In this document: piece after piece, positions 27,389 through 37,671 of the stretch
Numbering within the stretch: the stretch's first letter is position 1
Layout: each line of letters opens with the position of its first letter
Source of the DNA: Nocardia arthritidis NBRC 100137
GTDB lineage: Bacteria; Actinomycetota; Actinomycetes; Mycobacteriales; Mycobacteriaceae
DNA length: 64,000 nucleotides
Assembly: GCF_001612765.1 (NCBI RefSeq)
Contig: NZ_BDBB01000020.1
Coordinates: forward strand, 1 to 64,000
Direction of reading: 5' to 3'
Position numbers and translations under genes: made by a program
Notes under the pieces: generated by a model
What the model saw: only the letters and a program-made list of their open reading frames with translations
Told to the model about the DNA's origin: nothing
Databases searched by the model: none

Positions 27389-28879
27389 TTGACTACCGAA
27401 CAACTTGACCGCTGGAACGCCCAGGAAGCCGCCGCCGAGGCGATGATTCCCATCATCGGCACGTTGTATCGGCGCAAAGGGGTGACGATCCTGCTGCACA
27501 GCCGGTCACTGGTGAACAAGTCGGTGATCAGCATCCTGCGGACGCACCGCTTCGCGAGGCAGATCGAAGGCGAAGAGTTGTCGGTGGACCAGACCCTTCC
27601 CTTCCTGCAAGTACTCAGCGAGCTGGATCTGGGCCCCTGCAAAATCGATCTCGGTCAGTTGGTCATGACCTATCGCACCGACGATCGCGGACTGTCGATC
27701 CGCGAGTTCACCGCGGCGGTGCTGGCCGAGGTGACCAACGGCAACAAGGCTCAGTCGCCAGGCCCCAGGGACGTCGTCCTCTACGGCTTCGGCCGCATCG
27801 GTCGTCTGGTCACGCGCCTGCTCATCGAGAAGGCCGGATCGGGCAACGGTTTGAACCTGCGTGCCGTGGTGGTTCGCAAGGGAGGCGACGACGATCTGGC
27901 CAAGCGCGCGTCGCTGCTTCGCAGGGATTCGGTGCACGGCCACTTCAACGGCACCATCAAGGTCGATACCGGCAATGACACGATCACCGCGAACGGGAAC
28001 GTGATCAAGTTCATCTACAGTGATGATCCGGCCACGATCGACTACACCGCGTACGGGATAAACGATGCGATCCTGATCGACAACACCGGCAGGTGGCGTG
28101 ATCGTGACGGGCTGTCGCAGCATCTGCGCCCCGGCATCGCGAAAGTCGTTCTCACCGCACCCGGCAAGGGCGACGTCCCGAATATCGTGCACGGCGTGAA
28201 CCACCGCAGCCTGGACCTGTCGCAGCGGATCTTCTCGTGCGCCTCGTGCACGACCAACGCGATTGTTCCGCCGCTCAAGGCCATGGACGACGAGTACGGC
28301 ATCATCCGCGGGCACGTGGAGACGGTGCACTCGTTCACCAACGACCAGAATCTCCTGGACAATTACCACAAGGCGGACCGTCGCGGCCGGTCCGCGCCGT
28401 TCAATCTCGTGCTCACCGAAACCGGCGCCGCGTCCGCGGTCGCGAAGGCGATGCCGGACTTCAAGGCCAAGATCACCGGCAACTCGATTCGTGTACCCAC
28501 CCCCGACGTATCGGTCGCCATCTTGAACCTGCAGCTCGAGCGCAAGACGACGAAAAGCGATGTGCTCGAGTACTTGCGTCAGGTTTCGCTTGCCGGTCCG
28601 TTGAGCCGGAACCTCGATTACACCGCCGCCACGGACGTCGTCTCCAGCGACTTCATCGGATCGCGTGCAGCGTCGATCATCGATGCCAATGCCACGATCG
28701 TCGAGGACGACACCGCGATCCTGTATGTCTGGTACGACAACGAATTCGGCTACTCCTGCCAGGTGGTGCGGACGGTGCAGTACATCTCGGGCATCGAGTA
28801 TCCGACCTACCCGCAGGTCAGCGCTCGGCTGGAGCACACCGACGACTCTCGGGTGCCGACTGCGACCGCCGCGCGGTGA
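27389..28879 (+). CDS. gapB: glyceraldehyde-3-phosphate dehydrogenase, long GapB-like form
   Basis: 496 residues. The first 125 form an N-terminal extension absent from glycolytic GapA. The NAD(P)-binding site follows (YGFGRIGRL, 132-140), then the catalytic cysteine C287 in SCASCTTNAIVPPL and the substrate region NSIRVPTPDVSVAIL. The size and extension match Corynebacterium glutamicum GapB, the NADP-linked anabolic enzyme, so a gluconeogenic role fits with growth on lipids and propionate. The start is TTG 27389, with GAGG six bases upstream. The gene stands alone. Confidence 0.87.
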   Translation: MTTEQLDRWNAQEAAAEAMIPIIGTLYRRKGVTILLHSRSLVNKSVISILRTHRFARQIEGEELSVDQTLPFLQVLSELDLGPCKIDLGQLVMTYRTDDRGLSIREFTAAVLAEVTNGNKAQSPGPRDVVLYGFGRIGRLVTRLLIEKAGSGNGLNLRAVVVRKGGDDDLAKRASLLRRDSVHGHFNGTIKVDTGNDTITANGNVIKFIYSDDPATIDYTAYGINDAILIDNTGRWRDRDGLSQHLRPGIAKVVLTAPGKGDVPNIVHGVNHRSLDLSQRIFSCASCTTNAIVPPLKAMDDEYGIIRGHVETVHSFTNDQNLLDNYHKADRRGRSAPFNLVLTETGAASAVAKAMPDFKAKITGNSIRVPTPDVSVAILNLQLERKTTKSDVLEYLRQVSLAGPLSRNLDYTAATDVVSSDFIGSRAASIIDANATIVEDDTAILYVWYDNEFGYSCQVVRTVQYISGIEYPTYPQVSARLEHTDDSRVPTATAAR

Positions 28880-28999
28880 CTCCCGCGATGGATGTCGCCG
28901 ACTCTGCTGCCGGGGAGTAACCGACCGGCCGCGGGAAGTATCACTGTGTCGCCGCGTGATGCTTCCCGCGGAGGTGGTTCCGACAACAGGTGGTGATGA

Positions 29000-29763
29000 T
29001 CAGTCGGCCCGCACGGTATCCGGCGCGACCACAGCGGAGCGCATCGCTGCCACTTCGGCGCGCAGTGCTCGGATCTCGGCAACGAGTTCGGTGATCTCCC
29101 GATCGGTATTCTCCACATTCGCCTCGACACTCTTCAGCTGATCCATCACTCAGCTGGTGGTGGTGCCGATCGCGAAACTGATCAGGCCGATGCCGAGGGT
29201 CATCAGGATCAAGGAGATCAATCGGCCTTCGGTCGTCACCGGATACACGTCGCCGTACCCGACGGTGGTCACCGAGACCATCGACCACCACAGCGCGTCA
29301 CCGAAATTGTGGATCTTGCTGTCGGCCGCCCGTACTCCGCGTCGAAGAAAGCCAGACTGCACAGCAGTAGGAGCAGTATCGAACTGGCGCCGACGAACAC
29401 CGCGAGCCTGGCTCTGGTCGTCGTGTTCCGGTTCAACGTGCCGATCACGAGCATGGCTGCGCGCAGCAGCCGCAGCGGGCGAAGCGGCGGCAGCACCACG
29501 ATCAACAAGTCGACCGGGTGGGCACGCAGGAACCGCAAGCGGCTCCCGGACAGCCACAACCGCACCGCGAAGTCCAGCGCGAACGCCGCCCAGATCATCA
29601 CGTCGGCCCGGGTGAGCCAGGCGTCCAGACGAGGCGAGGCCTCGGTATCGAGCACCTGCCAGGCGTAGACGCCGAGGAATACGACGGCCAGCACCATCAT
29701 GGGAATGCCGGTCGTCCGCTCCCAGGATTCCCTGCGTGTGAACTGGGACTGTGTTTCGGGCAT
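29000..29763 (-). pseudogene. voltage-gated-type potassium channel, frameshift plus in-frame stop
   Basis: From ATG 29763 (MPETQSQF) the frame encodes S1 (MMVLAVVFLGVYAW), S2 (MIWAAFALDFAVRLW), an arginine-rich S3-S4 region (PPLRPLRLLRAAML) and S5, ending its sense at FFDAEYGR. One base is missing at about 29325; another frame continues ADSKIHNFGDALWWSM with the selectivity filter TTVGYGD and S6. That frame meets TGA at 29152-29150, yet the same frame goes on as VMDQLKSVEANVENTDREIT, a coiled-coil tail typical of these channels, to TGA 29000. So the gene carries two separate lesions. Confidence 0.83.
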
Positions 29764-30026
29764 CGAACTACCTGTGTCGCTCGGCTGCGGCGTCGGCGAC
29801 ACCGCAGGTTCGACCGGTGAGATTCCGAGAGAGTCCGGCTGTTTCTCACGCTGATTCTCACACGGAGCCCGAGACGCCGTGCCGACCCCGGTCGGCATTC
29901 CAGCGTGTTCGAAGGGGGAGCCCGACATTCGTCCGGCGTGTCGCTGGATGTTTGCGCGTGGGTTTGATTTGAATGCAGACTGGCTGGTCGACGAATGCCC
30001 GCGAACTACCCGTGGAGGTCGAGATC

Positions 30027-31298
30027 GTGATCGGGCGGTGGCTTTGTTTCCCCTGCGGCAGGTTCAGCGGTGTGGCACGGGCCCTCGGTGCCGTCGGCGC
30101 CGTGGCACTGGGGCTGATCCCGGCGACGATGGCGACCGCGGAGCCACTGTATCCGCGGCCCGATCCGGACCCGTTCTATGCCGCCCCGGCGGATCTGGCG
30201 GCATATCTGCCAGGTGATGTGCTCGGTGAACGGGCGCTGCCGCCGCTGGCGATCTTCCCCGGCTCCACCGTCACGCTGGTCAAATTCCGGTCCACCAATT
30301 CCCATGGAGCACCGATCGCGGCGACGACCACGGTTCTCACGCCGTCCGGCCGCCGGCCGGGTGGGCCACTGCTGTCCTATCAGCACTTCATCAATGCGCT
30401 CGGCACCGACTGCGCGCTTTCGCACAAACTGTACGGCGACGATCTGAACCTGACGGTGACCACGCCGATCTTGAACGTGGCGCTGGCGCAGGGCTGGAGC
30501 GTCGCGCTGCCGGATCACCTCGGACCGCAATTCGCTCTGGGGGCAGCGCGTTTGGGCGGTCAGATCGTGCTGGACGGCATCCGGGCGGTGAAGCGGCTGC
30601 CCGCACTCGCCGTGCCGTCCAGCCCAACGGTGATGGCCGGCTACTCAGGCGGCGGCCTGGCCACCGCATGGGCGGCCGCATTGCAGCCGACGTACGCACC
30701 GGAGCTGCAACTCGCGGGTGCGGCTATCGGCGGCGCACCGATGAATCTGCTGACGATGGCCGAGGCGCTGGGCTTGGACCCGCACCCTTCGTTCGGGTTG
30801 GCCATGGCAGCGGCGATCGGTCTGGAGCGGGAATACCCGGATCGGCTGCCGATCAGCGCGCATCTCAACCCGCGTGGCCTCGAAGTCGGCAGGGCCATGG
30901 CAAACAGCTGCAGCAACGAAATCTTGACTTTGGGCCTGGACGGCAGCGCCCGGGACTACATCACAGACACCTCGATCTTCGACAGTCGCGAAGCCCGCTC
31001 GGTGGTGGAGGAGAACAGCCTCGAATTGTATGCCGGCGTGCCGGAAACACCGATCTTCGAATGGCATTCGCCGGAGGACCAGCAGATTCCGGTCTATGCC
31101 ATCGAGAACACCCTCCGCCGTTGGTGCTCGGCAGGGGTTCGGGTGCAGACGCTGCGGGTGCTCCCGGTCGAACCGGGGCCCGCGGTCGAACTGGGCGCCG
31201 CGGTCGAGCATTTGTCCCCCGCGGTACTGGGTGCGCCCGCGGTAATGCTGTGGCTCGACGCTCGGGTTCGCGGCGAGCCCGCCCCCACCAACTGCTGA
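30027..31298 (+). CDS. secretory lipase family protein
   Basis: About 423 residues from GTG 30027 (GGAGG eight bases upstream). A signal peptide (ALGAVGAVALGLIPATMATA) precedes a LIP-type alpha/beta hydrolase: DPFYAAPADLAAYLPGDVL at the mature start, PLLSYQHFIN in the middle and nucleophile GYSGGG (S207). The EWHSPEDQQIPVY stretch supplies the likely aspartate and AAVEHLSPA the histidine. It probably hydrolyses extracellular triacylglycerols or other esters. In-frame GTG 30012 is an alternative start. Confidence 0.88.
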   Translation: MIGRWLCFPCGRFSGVARALGAVGAVALGLIPATMATAEPLYPRPDPDPFYAAPADLAAYLPGDVLGERALPPLAIFPGSTVTLVKFRSTNSHGAPIAATTTVLTPSGRRPGGPLLSYQHFINALGTDCALSHKLYGDDLNLTVTTPILNVALAQGWSVALPDHLGPQFALGAARLGGQIVLDGIRAVKRLPALAVPSSPTVMAGYSGGGLATAWAAALQPTYAPELQLAGAAIGGAPMNLLTMAEALGLDPHPSFGLAMAAAIGLEREYPDRLPISAHLNPRGLEVGRAMANSCSNEILTLGLDGSARDYITDTSIFDSREARSVVEENSLELYAGVPETPIFEWHSPEDQQIPVYAIENTLRRWCSAGVRVQTLRVLPVEPGPAVELGAAVEHLSPAVLGAPAVMLWLDARVRGEPAPTNC

Positions 31299-31608
31299 TA
31301 CGCGGCTACGCGGGCACCGGCGGTGATCGCCGCAGACAAGTCGGACCACCCTGTTGTCATCCCGCAGGCCGGGTCAGCGCAACCAGCCGGCTCGACGGAT
31401 GTCCGCGATTCGGTTGGTGCCACGCTCGAGCACCGCCTATACCGAGGGGTCGGCCCCCCATACCCGTGCATCGTGATCGGCTAACTGCTCCCGAGTGCGT
31501 TGGCAGGTGTGTAGATCAGGTGGCCCGTGGGCGGCCGCCGCAGCCTCGTCACTGGGCTGCCGTACGACGCGGCGGCCAGGATCGCGCACCCGCTGTGCCG
31601 TGCCGAGC

Positions 31609-31764
31609 GAATACCTCTGGTGGGTGGTGGCGCGGGGATCGCCAGGCGCTACGAGGCCACCCCCGCCCGGATGTCCTCGTCATCCTGACCGACGGCCAGA
31701 CTCCCTGGCCGAGCAGACGGCCATCGTGCCGGACAGTGGTCCGTTTGTTCAGGGTTTCCGGTGG
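31609..31764 (+). pseudogene. fragment of a VWA-like domain protein
   Basis: The frame reads RPDVLVILTDGQTPWP followed by RTVVRLF. This is close to the C-terminal end of VWA-like metallopeptidase-associated proteins (COG3864 group), which end with a VLTDGxTPWP motif. No start or upstream domain is present. The rest of 31299-31856 (558 bases) contains no recognisable gene, so this is probably the residue of a deletion. Identification rests on about 30 residues. Confidence 0.4.
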
Positions 31765-31856
31765 AAAGCGGACTCGTACCGCCGGCCGCTCGCCCGGCGA
31801 GTCACCACCGCTCGAGGTGGGGACTCGCCGGACGGTGACGAACCACGGCGATCGGA

Positions 31857-34800
31857 TCACCCGGCCAGGCGCGCCTCGATGGCCTCGATGATGCGCGGGC
31901 GCAGTTCGGAGGCACGGATGACGGCGTCGACCGAACCGACCTCGACAGCGCGCCGGATATCGTGCACGCGGTCGAATTCCGCCGCCACATCGGCGAGCTT
32001 CTCGGTCCGGACCGACGACCGGATCTCGTCGAGTTCCGCGGTCAAGGACGCGCGCTCGGTGCCGGATGCGTTCGCGGCGCGCGCTTCCAGGTCCCGCACC
32101 CGCGGATCGGCCGCGGTGCGGGTGTCGACCTCACCGGCGAATACCACCGCGGCGGCCGGAGCGCCGCCGAGCACCGAGGCGAACGAGCCCTCCAGCGCGA
32201 GCACGGTCATGTTCGGGTTCAGCGCCTTCGAGAACACCACGAACGCGCCGCCGTGATACCGGGAGATCACGCAGAACACGATGGGGCCGCGGAAATTCAC
32301 GATCGCTCGGCCGATCTCGGCACCGTACTCGAGCTGCAGCTTCCGCATCGATTCGGGCGAGCCGTCGAAGCCGGACAGGTTTGCCAGGACGACCAGCGGC
32401 CGATTGCCACTGGCCGCGTTGATCGCCCGCGCGGCCTTCTTCGACGACCGGGGGAACAGGGTTCCCGCGGTGTAGGTGTCCGGGCCGTCGGTGGACGGGA
32501 AGCCGCGTCGCGGCACACCCCGCGACTCGATGCCCAGCAGGCACACCGGGATGCCACCGACATGCGCGTCCTGCACCACCGCGGTCTCGGCGTCGGCCAT
32601 GCCCGCCCACCGCTCCAGCACCGGGTGGTCCTGGTCGGACAGGGCCCGCATCACGGTCCGGATATCGAACGGCTTCTTGCGGTCCCGGTTCTTCGCGGCG
32701 GAGAAGATCTCCCCGACGGTCGTGAAGTCGCTGTCCGCCGCGACGTGCGGGAAGTCGGAGACATCACGATCGATGGGGTCGCTGGTCTGCGCTCGCCGCG
32801 GCGCCTGCTCGCCGGGCGCGACGTAGGTGTGGTCGTAGTGCGACATCAGCACGTCCCGCGCGGCGGTCAGGTTCGGCGCCCAGTACTGCGCCTGCCCGTT
32901 GGGGCCCATCACCCGGTCGTAGCCGCCGATGCCGAAGTTGTCCTCGGCCGACACACCGCCGGAGAAGTCGAGCGCCTGCTTGCCGGTGAGCACCATCGCG
33001 GAGTCCGGCGTCATCACCAGGATGCCCTTGGTGTGCATGAGCATCGTCGCCTCGGCGTTCCAGTACGGCTGCGCGCCGACGTTGATGCCCGCCACCACGA
33101 TGTTGATCTCGCCGCCGTCCTGGGTGAACTCGACGATGCGCTTGAGCGCCGCCGCCACCCAGTCCATGTTCTCCGTGCCGGACCGCATCGAGATCCGCGC
33201 GCCGGAGGACAGCGCGTACCACTCCAACGGCACCTGCATCCGTTCTGCGAGGTCCAGCGCGGCGATCACGCGGCGGCACTCCGGCTCAGACAGCGCGCCC
33301 AGCGACTTCGTCGGATCACCGAGCAGCGCCACCCGGGTGACGCCCTGCGGATGCCGCTCGGTCGGCGTGGTGACCACGCCCGCGACGAGGGCCGCGGTGT
33401 TGCGTCCCTTGGGCCGGTCGACCGGTACCAGCGTGTGGTTCTCGTCGAGGTCGTACTCGGCGAAATCACCGAGCAGACCGGTCAGTTCGTAGGGGTACAC
33501 GGTATTGCGGCTGCTCGCCCGCAGCACCTTCTGCCGATACTCGTCCAGCGGCTCGACCGGCTCGTCGGTGGGCTCGCCGACGGTCACCTCGGTGCTGCCG
33601 GTGGCGCCGAAGGAGATGCGGACGGCGATCTTGGTCAGCTCGCCGGTGCCCGGGTCCCGCTGACGCGCGATGAGCAGGATCTCCTCCAGCCCGGCGCCCG
33701 CGGCGGTGGGCAGCACGTGTCCGCCGATGGTCTGGAGTTCGGCCCGGGTGACGTCGATCGGCGGCCAGATGTACATCACGATGCGGTTGGTGTTGAAGCG
33801 TTTCGCCGACGGCCGCTGCGACTGTGCCCGGCGGATCGAGTCGACGCAGGTGGCGATGGTGCTCTCTGCCGTGGGCAGCGCGAGCAGCCTGCCGTCGTGC
33901 TCGCGCAGCGCCGCCAGGTCGCGCACCTGCGCGAACGCGATGAGCCGATCGTCGGCCGGGTTCTCCTTCGCGACGCACCGGAACAGGTAGATCTCGTCGT
34001 CGTCCGAGGACGGCAGCCTGGTGAGGTCGAACTTGCGCAGCCGCTCCAGCTGCATCCGCTGCGCGATGTAGGGATGCAGGCCGCGGATCAGCCGCTCCTC
34101 GGCCATGCCGGTGGCCGACGGGCGGAAGGTGAAGTGGTGGTGCATCACCGCACCGCCGCTGCCCGCGACCGTGGCGGTGATGCGGTGCACCTGGCTCGGC
34201 CACTGGTGGGTGCCGATGACCTCGTGCAGCGCCGCCGCCATCGCGTCGAAGTCGCCGGGCTGCTTCTCCCAGCTGAGGTAGATGTCGGCGTCGATGGACG
34301 CGGCGCCCGCGGCCAGTTCGGTCAGCCCGCGCAGCGCGGTGTCGAGCGCCTCGAAGCTCACCGCGGTGGACACCAGGCTCGAGCCCGCTCGCTCGGCGAT
34401 CACGAATGTGCAGCCGCCCACCTCGTGGGTGTGCACGCCGGTGAGTCCCTTGTTGCCGTAGTACCGGCGGGTCAGCACCTCCAGCATGACGGTGTGGTCG
34501 GGGTAGCCGCGCTCCAGTCGCTGGCCCAGAAGTCGCACCAACGGTTCGGTGCTGCGCACCATGTCGGAGATGCGCTCGGCGCGGTCGGGGGAGTTCGGGT
34601 GCGCGTCCAGGTGGCGCAGGTGCCTGCGGACGTTGGTGTACACACGGGCGCGATTACGCCGCAGCAGCGGCTGGCCGTACCAGGCGAATACCAGGCCGCG
34701 GGTGAGATCGGCGATCACGGGGAAGCGCACCTGGGTCGTGGCCACGAGCCGCTCCAGCACCAGACCGACCGGCTCGCGCAACGCCCGGTCCGGAACCGGC

Positions 34801-37322
34801 TCCCGCAGCCACTTGCGCAGCAGTGTGGTGATGACCGCGGCGGTGTCGGACGGGCGTTGCTGGGCGAGGAAGATCCGGAAGACCGCGGCTTCGAGGTCGG
34901 GGGTGCGCTCCAGATCGGTGATCCCGTAGTGCCCGAGCGCCAGGGCGAGTTTGGCCTGGTAGGCCTCGGGCAACCCGGCCCGCTCCACGTCGAGGCTCTG
35001 CAGATAGGTGTGGAAGTATTCGCGGGCACTGTGGACATGGCCTTGGCCGCCGTCCTCGTCCCAGGACCGGTCGTGAGTCAGTTCGGCGAGGTCGGCGAAG
35101 ACTTGCACGAGCTCGAGTTCCTCGGCCAGCGGCCTGCGGTTGTCCGCGATGGCAGCCCGGCGCGCGGTGAGGTATTCGTCGAGCACCCGGCGGTCATCAT
35201 GCGGGTCGACGTCGAAGCCGAGCAGCAGACTGCGCAGGTCTTGCTGACCGCGGGTGGTGCGCTCATGCGGCTCGACCTGCTCGGGCTCGCCGGGCAGGTC
35301 CAGCTCCACGGACTCGGTCGCCGCGGGGGCCTCGGCCTCGTCGTCATCGGCGATCGGCTCCAGCCGCAGCAACGGCGCACCGGTCTCCACCTGGGTGCCG
35401 ACGGAGACACCGCATTCCTTCAAGCGAGCGCGGAACGGCGCGCGCAGCACCGTTTCCATCTTCATGCTCTCCAGCACGAGCACCGGCGCGCCCGCCTCGA
35501 CCTCGGCGCCGACCTCCAGCGGTGTGGCGACGACCAGCGCGGGCGCGGGGGAGCGGACGACGCCGCCTTCGTCGCGGCTGATCCGATGCGTCACACCGTC
35601 GACGTCGATCAGGTGGATCGGCCCGTGTGTGCCGATGGTCAAGCGGTAGCGGGCGCCGTTCACCACGATCTGCCCGGTGTGCCGATCGAAGCGCTCGAGG
35701 TCGACGTCGGCCGTGCGGATTTCGCCGCAGGCCTCGATGCCGATGCGGAACCGATGGGCACCGATGCGCGCGACGCGTACGCGGTAGCCCGCGCCGCGCA
35801 GTTTGAGGTCGAGCGGCCTGCCGCTCTCGTGCTGTACCTGAGGACGTCCACCGGACGCCGTGGACAGCAACCGGTGCTGCTGAACCCGCTCTTCCTCCTC
35901 GTAGGCCTCGATGGCGGCGGCCGCGAGCGCGACGGCCGAGTGGCGATGCGAGACGAGGCGGCCCTCACCGCGGACGCGGTCGATCCAGCCGGTGTCGGCG
36001 CTCGCGTCGATCACCTCGGGCTGGTTGAGCAGGTCGAGCACGAAGCTCTTGTTCGTCGCCCCGCCCTCGATGACCACCCGGGTCTGCGCCACCGCCCGGC
36101 GCAGCCTGCCCAGCGCTTCGTCACGGTCACGGCCGTAGGCGATGATCTTGGCGATCATCGAGTCGAAGTCGGCGGGAATCGTGTCACCCTCGCTGACGCC
36201 GGTGTCGACGCGGATGCCCGGTCCGGCAGGCAGGTTCAGGCGCGCGATGCGGCCCGGCGCGGGAGCGAAGTCGCGGTCGGGGTCTTCGGCGTTGAGCCGG
36301 GCTTCGATGGCGTGCCCACGCTCGGCCGGAGGTTCGCCCTCGAGCCGTCCTCCGGAGGCCACCAGCAGCTGCGCCCGGACGAGGTCGAAGCCGGTGGTGT
36401 ATTCGGTGATCGGATGCTCGACCTGCAGGCGGGTGTTGACCTCGAGGAACGCGAAGAGATCGTCACCGGGGTGGTAGAGGAATTCGACGGTCGCTGCCCC
36501 GCGGTAACCCACCGCGATCGCCAGCCGCTCGGCCGAGGCCTTGAGTTCGGCTGCCTGGTCGGGACGCAGGACCGGCGACGCCGACTCCTCGATGATCTTC
36601 TGGTTGCGCCGCTGTACCGAGCAGTCGCGGACACCCAGCGCCCACGCGGTGCCCTGGCCGTCGGCGATCACCTGGACCTCGACATGCCGGGCGCCCGTGA
36701 CGAGCCGCTCCAGGAAGACCACACCGCTGCCGAATGCCCGAGCGGCTTCCTGGCGGGTGCGCTCGTAGGCGTCGACGAGTTCGGCCTCATCGGTGATCAC
36801 CCGGATACCGCGTCCACCGCCGCCGGCGGTCGCTTTCAGCATCAGTGGGTAGCCGATCTCGGCCGCCGACGCCAAGGCGGCGTCCACGGTTTCGACCGGA
36901 CCGCGGCTCCAGGGCGCGACCGGCACGCCGACCTCCTCGGCGATCAGCTTCGCGCCGATCTTGTCGCCGAGCTTGCGCATCGCCTCCGGGCTGGGGCCGA
37001 TGAAGGTGACACCGATCTGTTCGCACAGCTCCGCGAACGCCGGATCCTCCGCGACGAAACCCCAGCCGACCCAGGCGGCGTCGGCGCCGGTCTCCACCAG
37101 CGCACGCTCGAGCGCCTTGAGGTCCAGGTACGGGCGCTCGGACGCCGGGCCGAGGTCGTAGGCGATGTCGGCTTCTCGCACGAACGTCGCGTGGCGGTCG
37201 ACGTCGGTGTGCAGGGCGACGGTTTCGATCGGCAGCGCGGTCTCCGCAGCCAGATCTCGGACGGCGTGGATGAGGCGCATGGCGGCCTCTCCCCGGTTCA
37301 CGATGGCAATGCGGCTGAACAC
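31857..37322 (-). CDS. single-chain multidomain acyl-CoA carboxylase
   Basis: 1821 residues carrying all carboxylase functions in one chain. Residues 1-450 are biotin carboxylase (FSRIAIVNRGEAAMRL; ATP-grasp glycine loop KATAGGGGRGIRVI; CSVQRRNQKIIEE). The biotin carrier site is VLESMKMETV near residue 620. A long central region follows (about 680-1250), then carboxyltransferase N and C halves (GVTRVALLGDPTKSLGAL; later GGVSAEDNFGIGGYDRVMGP and RGPIVFCVISRYHGGAFVVF). The order resembles eukaryotic acetyl-CoA carboxylase and differs from the usual split actinobacterial AccA/AccD. Substrate (acetyl-, propionyl- or longer acyl-CoA) is undetermined. GTG 37322 has an AGGAGAGGAAGG tract upstream. 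Confidence 0.88.
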   Translation of the reverse strand: MFSRIAIVNRGEAAMRLIHAVRDLAAETALPIETVALHTDVDRHATFVREADIAYDLGPASERPYLDLKALERALVETGADAAWVGWGFVAEDPAFAELCEQIGVTFIGPSPEAMRKLGDKIGAKLIAEEVGVPVAPWSRGPVETVDAALASAAEIGYPLMLKATAGGGGRGIRVITDEAELVDAYERTRQEAARAFGSGVVFLERLVTGARHVEVQVIADGQGTAWALGVRDCSVQRRNQKIIEESASPVLRPDQAAELKASAERLAIAVGYRGAATVEFLYHPGDDLFAFLEVNTRLQVEHPITEYTTGFDLVRAQLLVASGGRLEGEPPAERGHAIEARLNAEDPDRDFAPAPGRIARLNLPAGPGIRVDTGVSEGDTIPADFDSMIAKIIAYGRDRDEALGRLRRAVAQTRVVIEGGATNKSFVLDLLNQPEVIDASADTGWIDRVRGEGRLVSHRHSAVALAAAAIEAYEEEERVQQHRLLSTASGGRPQVQHESGRPLDLKLRGAGYRVRVARIGAHRFRIGIEACGEIRTADVDLERFDRHTGQIVVNGARYRLTIGTHGPIHLIDVDGVTHRISRDEGGVVRSPAPALVVATPLEVGAEVEAGAPVLVLESMKMETVLRAPFRARLKECGVSVGTQVETGAPLLRLEPIADDDEAEAPAATESVELDLPGEPEQVEPHERTTRGQQDLRSLLLGFDVDPHDDRRVLDEYLTARRAAIADNRRPLAEELELVQVFADLAELTHDRSWDEDGGQGHVHSAREYFHTYLQSLDVERAGLPEAYQAKLALALGHYGITDLERTPDLEAAVFRIFLAQQRPSDTAAVITTLLRKWLREPVPDRALREPVGLVLERLVATTQVRFPVIADLTRGLVFAWYGQPLLRRNRARVYTNVRRHLRHLDAHPNSPDRAERISDMVRSTEPLVRLLGQRLERGYPDHTVMLEVLTRRYYGNKGLTGVHTHEVGGCTFVIAERAGSSLVSTAVSFEALDTALRGLTELAAGAASIDADIYLSWEKQPGDFDAMAAALHEVIGTHQWPSQVHRITATVAGSGGAVMHHHFTFRPSATGMAEERLIRGLHPYIAQRMQLERLRKFDLTRLPSSDDDEIYLFRCVAKENPADDRLIAFAQVRDLAALREHDGRLLALPTAESTIATCVDSIRRAQSQRPSAKRFNTNRIVMYIWPPIDVTRAELQTIGGHVLPTAAGAGLEEILLIARQRDPGTGELTKIAVRISFGATGSTEVTVGEPTDEPVEPLDEYRQKVLRASSRNTVYPYELTGLLGDFAEYDLDENHTLVPVDRPKGRNTAALVAGVVTTPTERHPQGVTRVALLGDPTKSLGALSEPECRRVIAALDLAERMQVPLEWYALSSGARISMRSGTENMDWVAAALKRIVEFTQDGGEINIVVAGINVGAQPYWNAEATMLMHTKGILVMTPDSAMVLTGKQALDFSGGVSAEDNFGIGGYDRVMGPNGQAQYWAPNLTAARDVLMSHYDHTYVAPGEQAPRRAQTSDPIDRDVSDFPHVAADSDFTTVGEIFSAAKNRDRKKPFDIRTVMRALSDQDHPVLERWAGMADAETAVVQDAHVGGIPVCLLGIESRGVPRRGFPSTDGPDTYTAGTLFPRSSKKAARAINAASGNRPLVVLANLSGFDGSPESMRKLQLEYGAEIGRAIVNFRGPIVFCVISRYHGGAFVVFSKALNPNMTVLALEGSFASVLGGAPAAAVVFAGEVDTRTAADPRVRDLEARAANASGTERASLTAELDEIRSSVRTEKLADVAAEFDRVHDIRRAVEVGSVDAVIRASELRPRIIEAIEARLAG

Positions 37323-37404
37323 TTGCCGGTTCCTTCCTCTCCTAAGCGTTGGCCCGATCGGGCGAGGTTTGCGACCCCCGGTCTCGCGTAGTGTGCACCT
37401 TTAT

Positions 37405-37442
37405 CCCAGATATATACACAGCGTGCGGGTGTTACCCGCACG
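37405..37442 (-). promoter_or_regulatory. promoter/operator candidate of the carboxylase gene
   Basis: An inverted repeat, CGTGCGGGT and ACCCGCACG with a three-base centre (37422-37442), sits next to AT-rich TGTATATATCTGG on the minus strand (37405-37417), which could give a -10 box. Both lie about 85-120 bases before the carboxylase start. The remaining 37323-37671 shows no gene. Confidence 0.45.
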
Positions 37443-37671
37443 TAGAGTTTCGAAGAGCCCGCTCGAGGCGCCCGGTGGGCGGCCGTCATATCCGGATGAT
37501 CACAGCAATCAACGTTCCGCACCCGGCCTCGCCACCTCCGCGTAGCGTTCCTCCCGCAGTGTGCACGTTCTCTCCTGAGCAACCACGCAGTTTCTGCTCG
37601 CTACCGCTCGGACGGCCCGTCCGGGACGGTTACCGATTCAGATCGCACGGAACCAGGACAAGGAGATCGTC

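Noticed and set aside
31962-37391. 1809-codon open frame opposite the carboxylase
   Set aside because: Shadow of a conserved gene; composition is Arg/Gly/His-rich without motifs.
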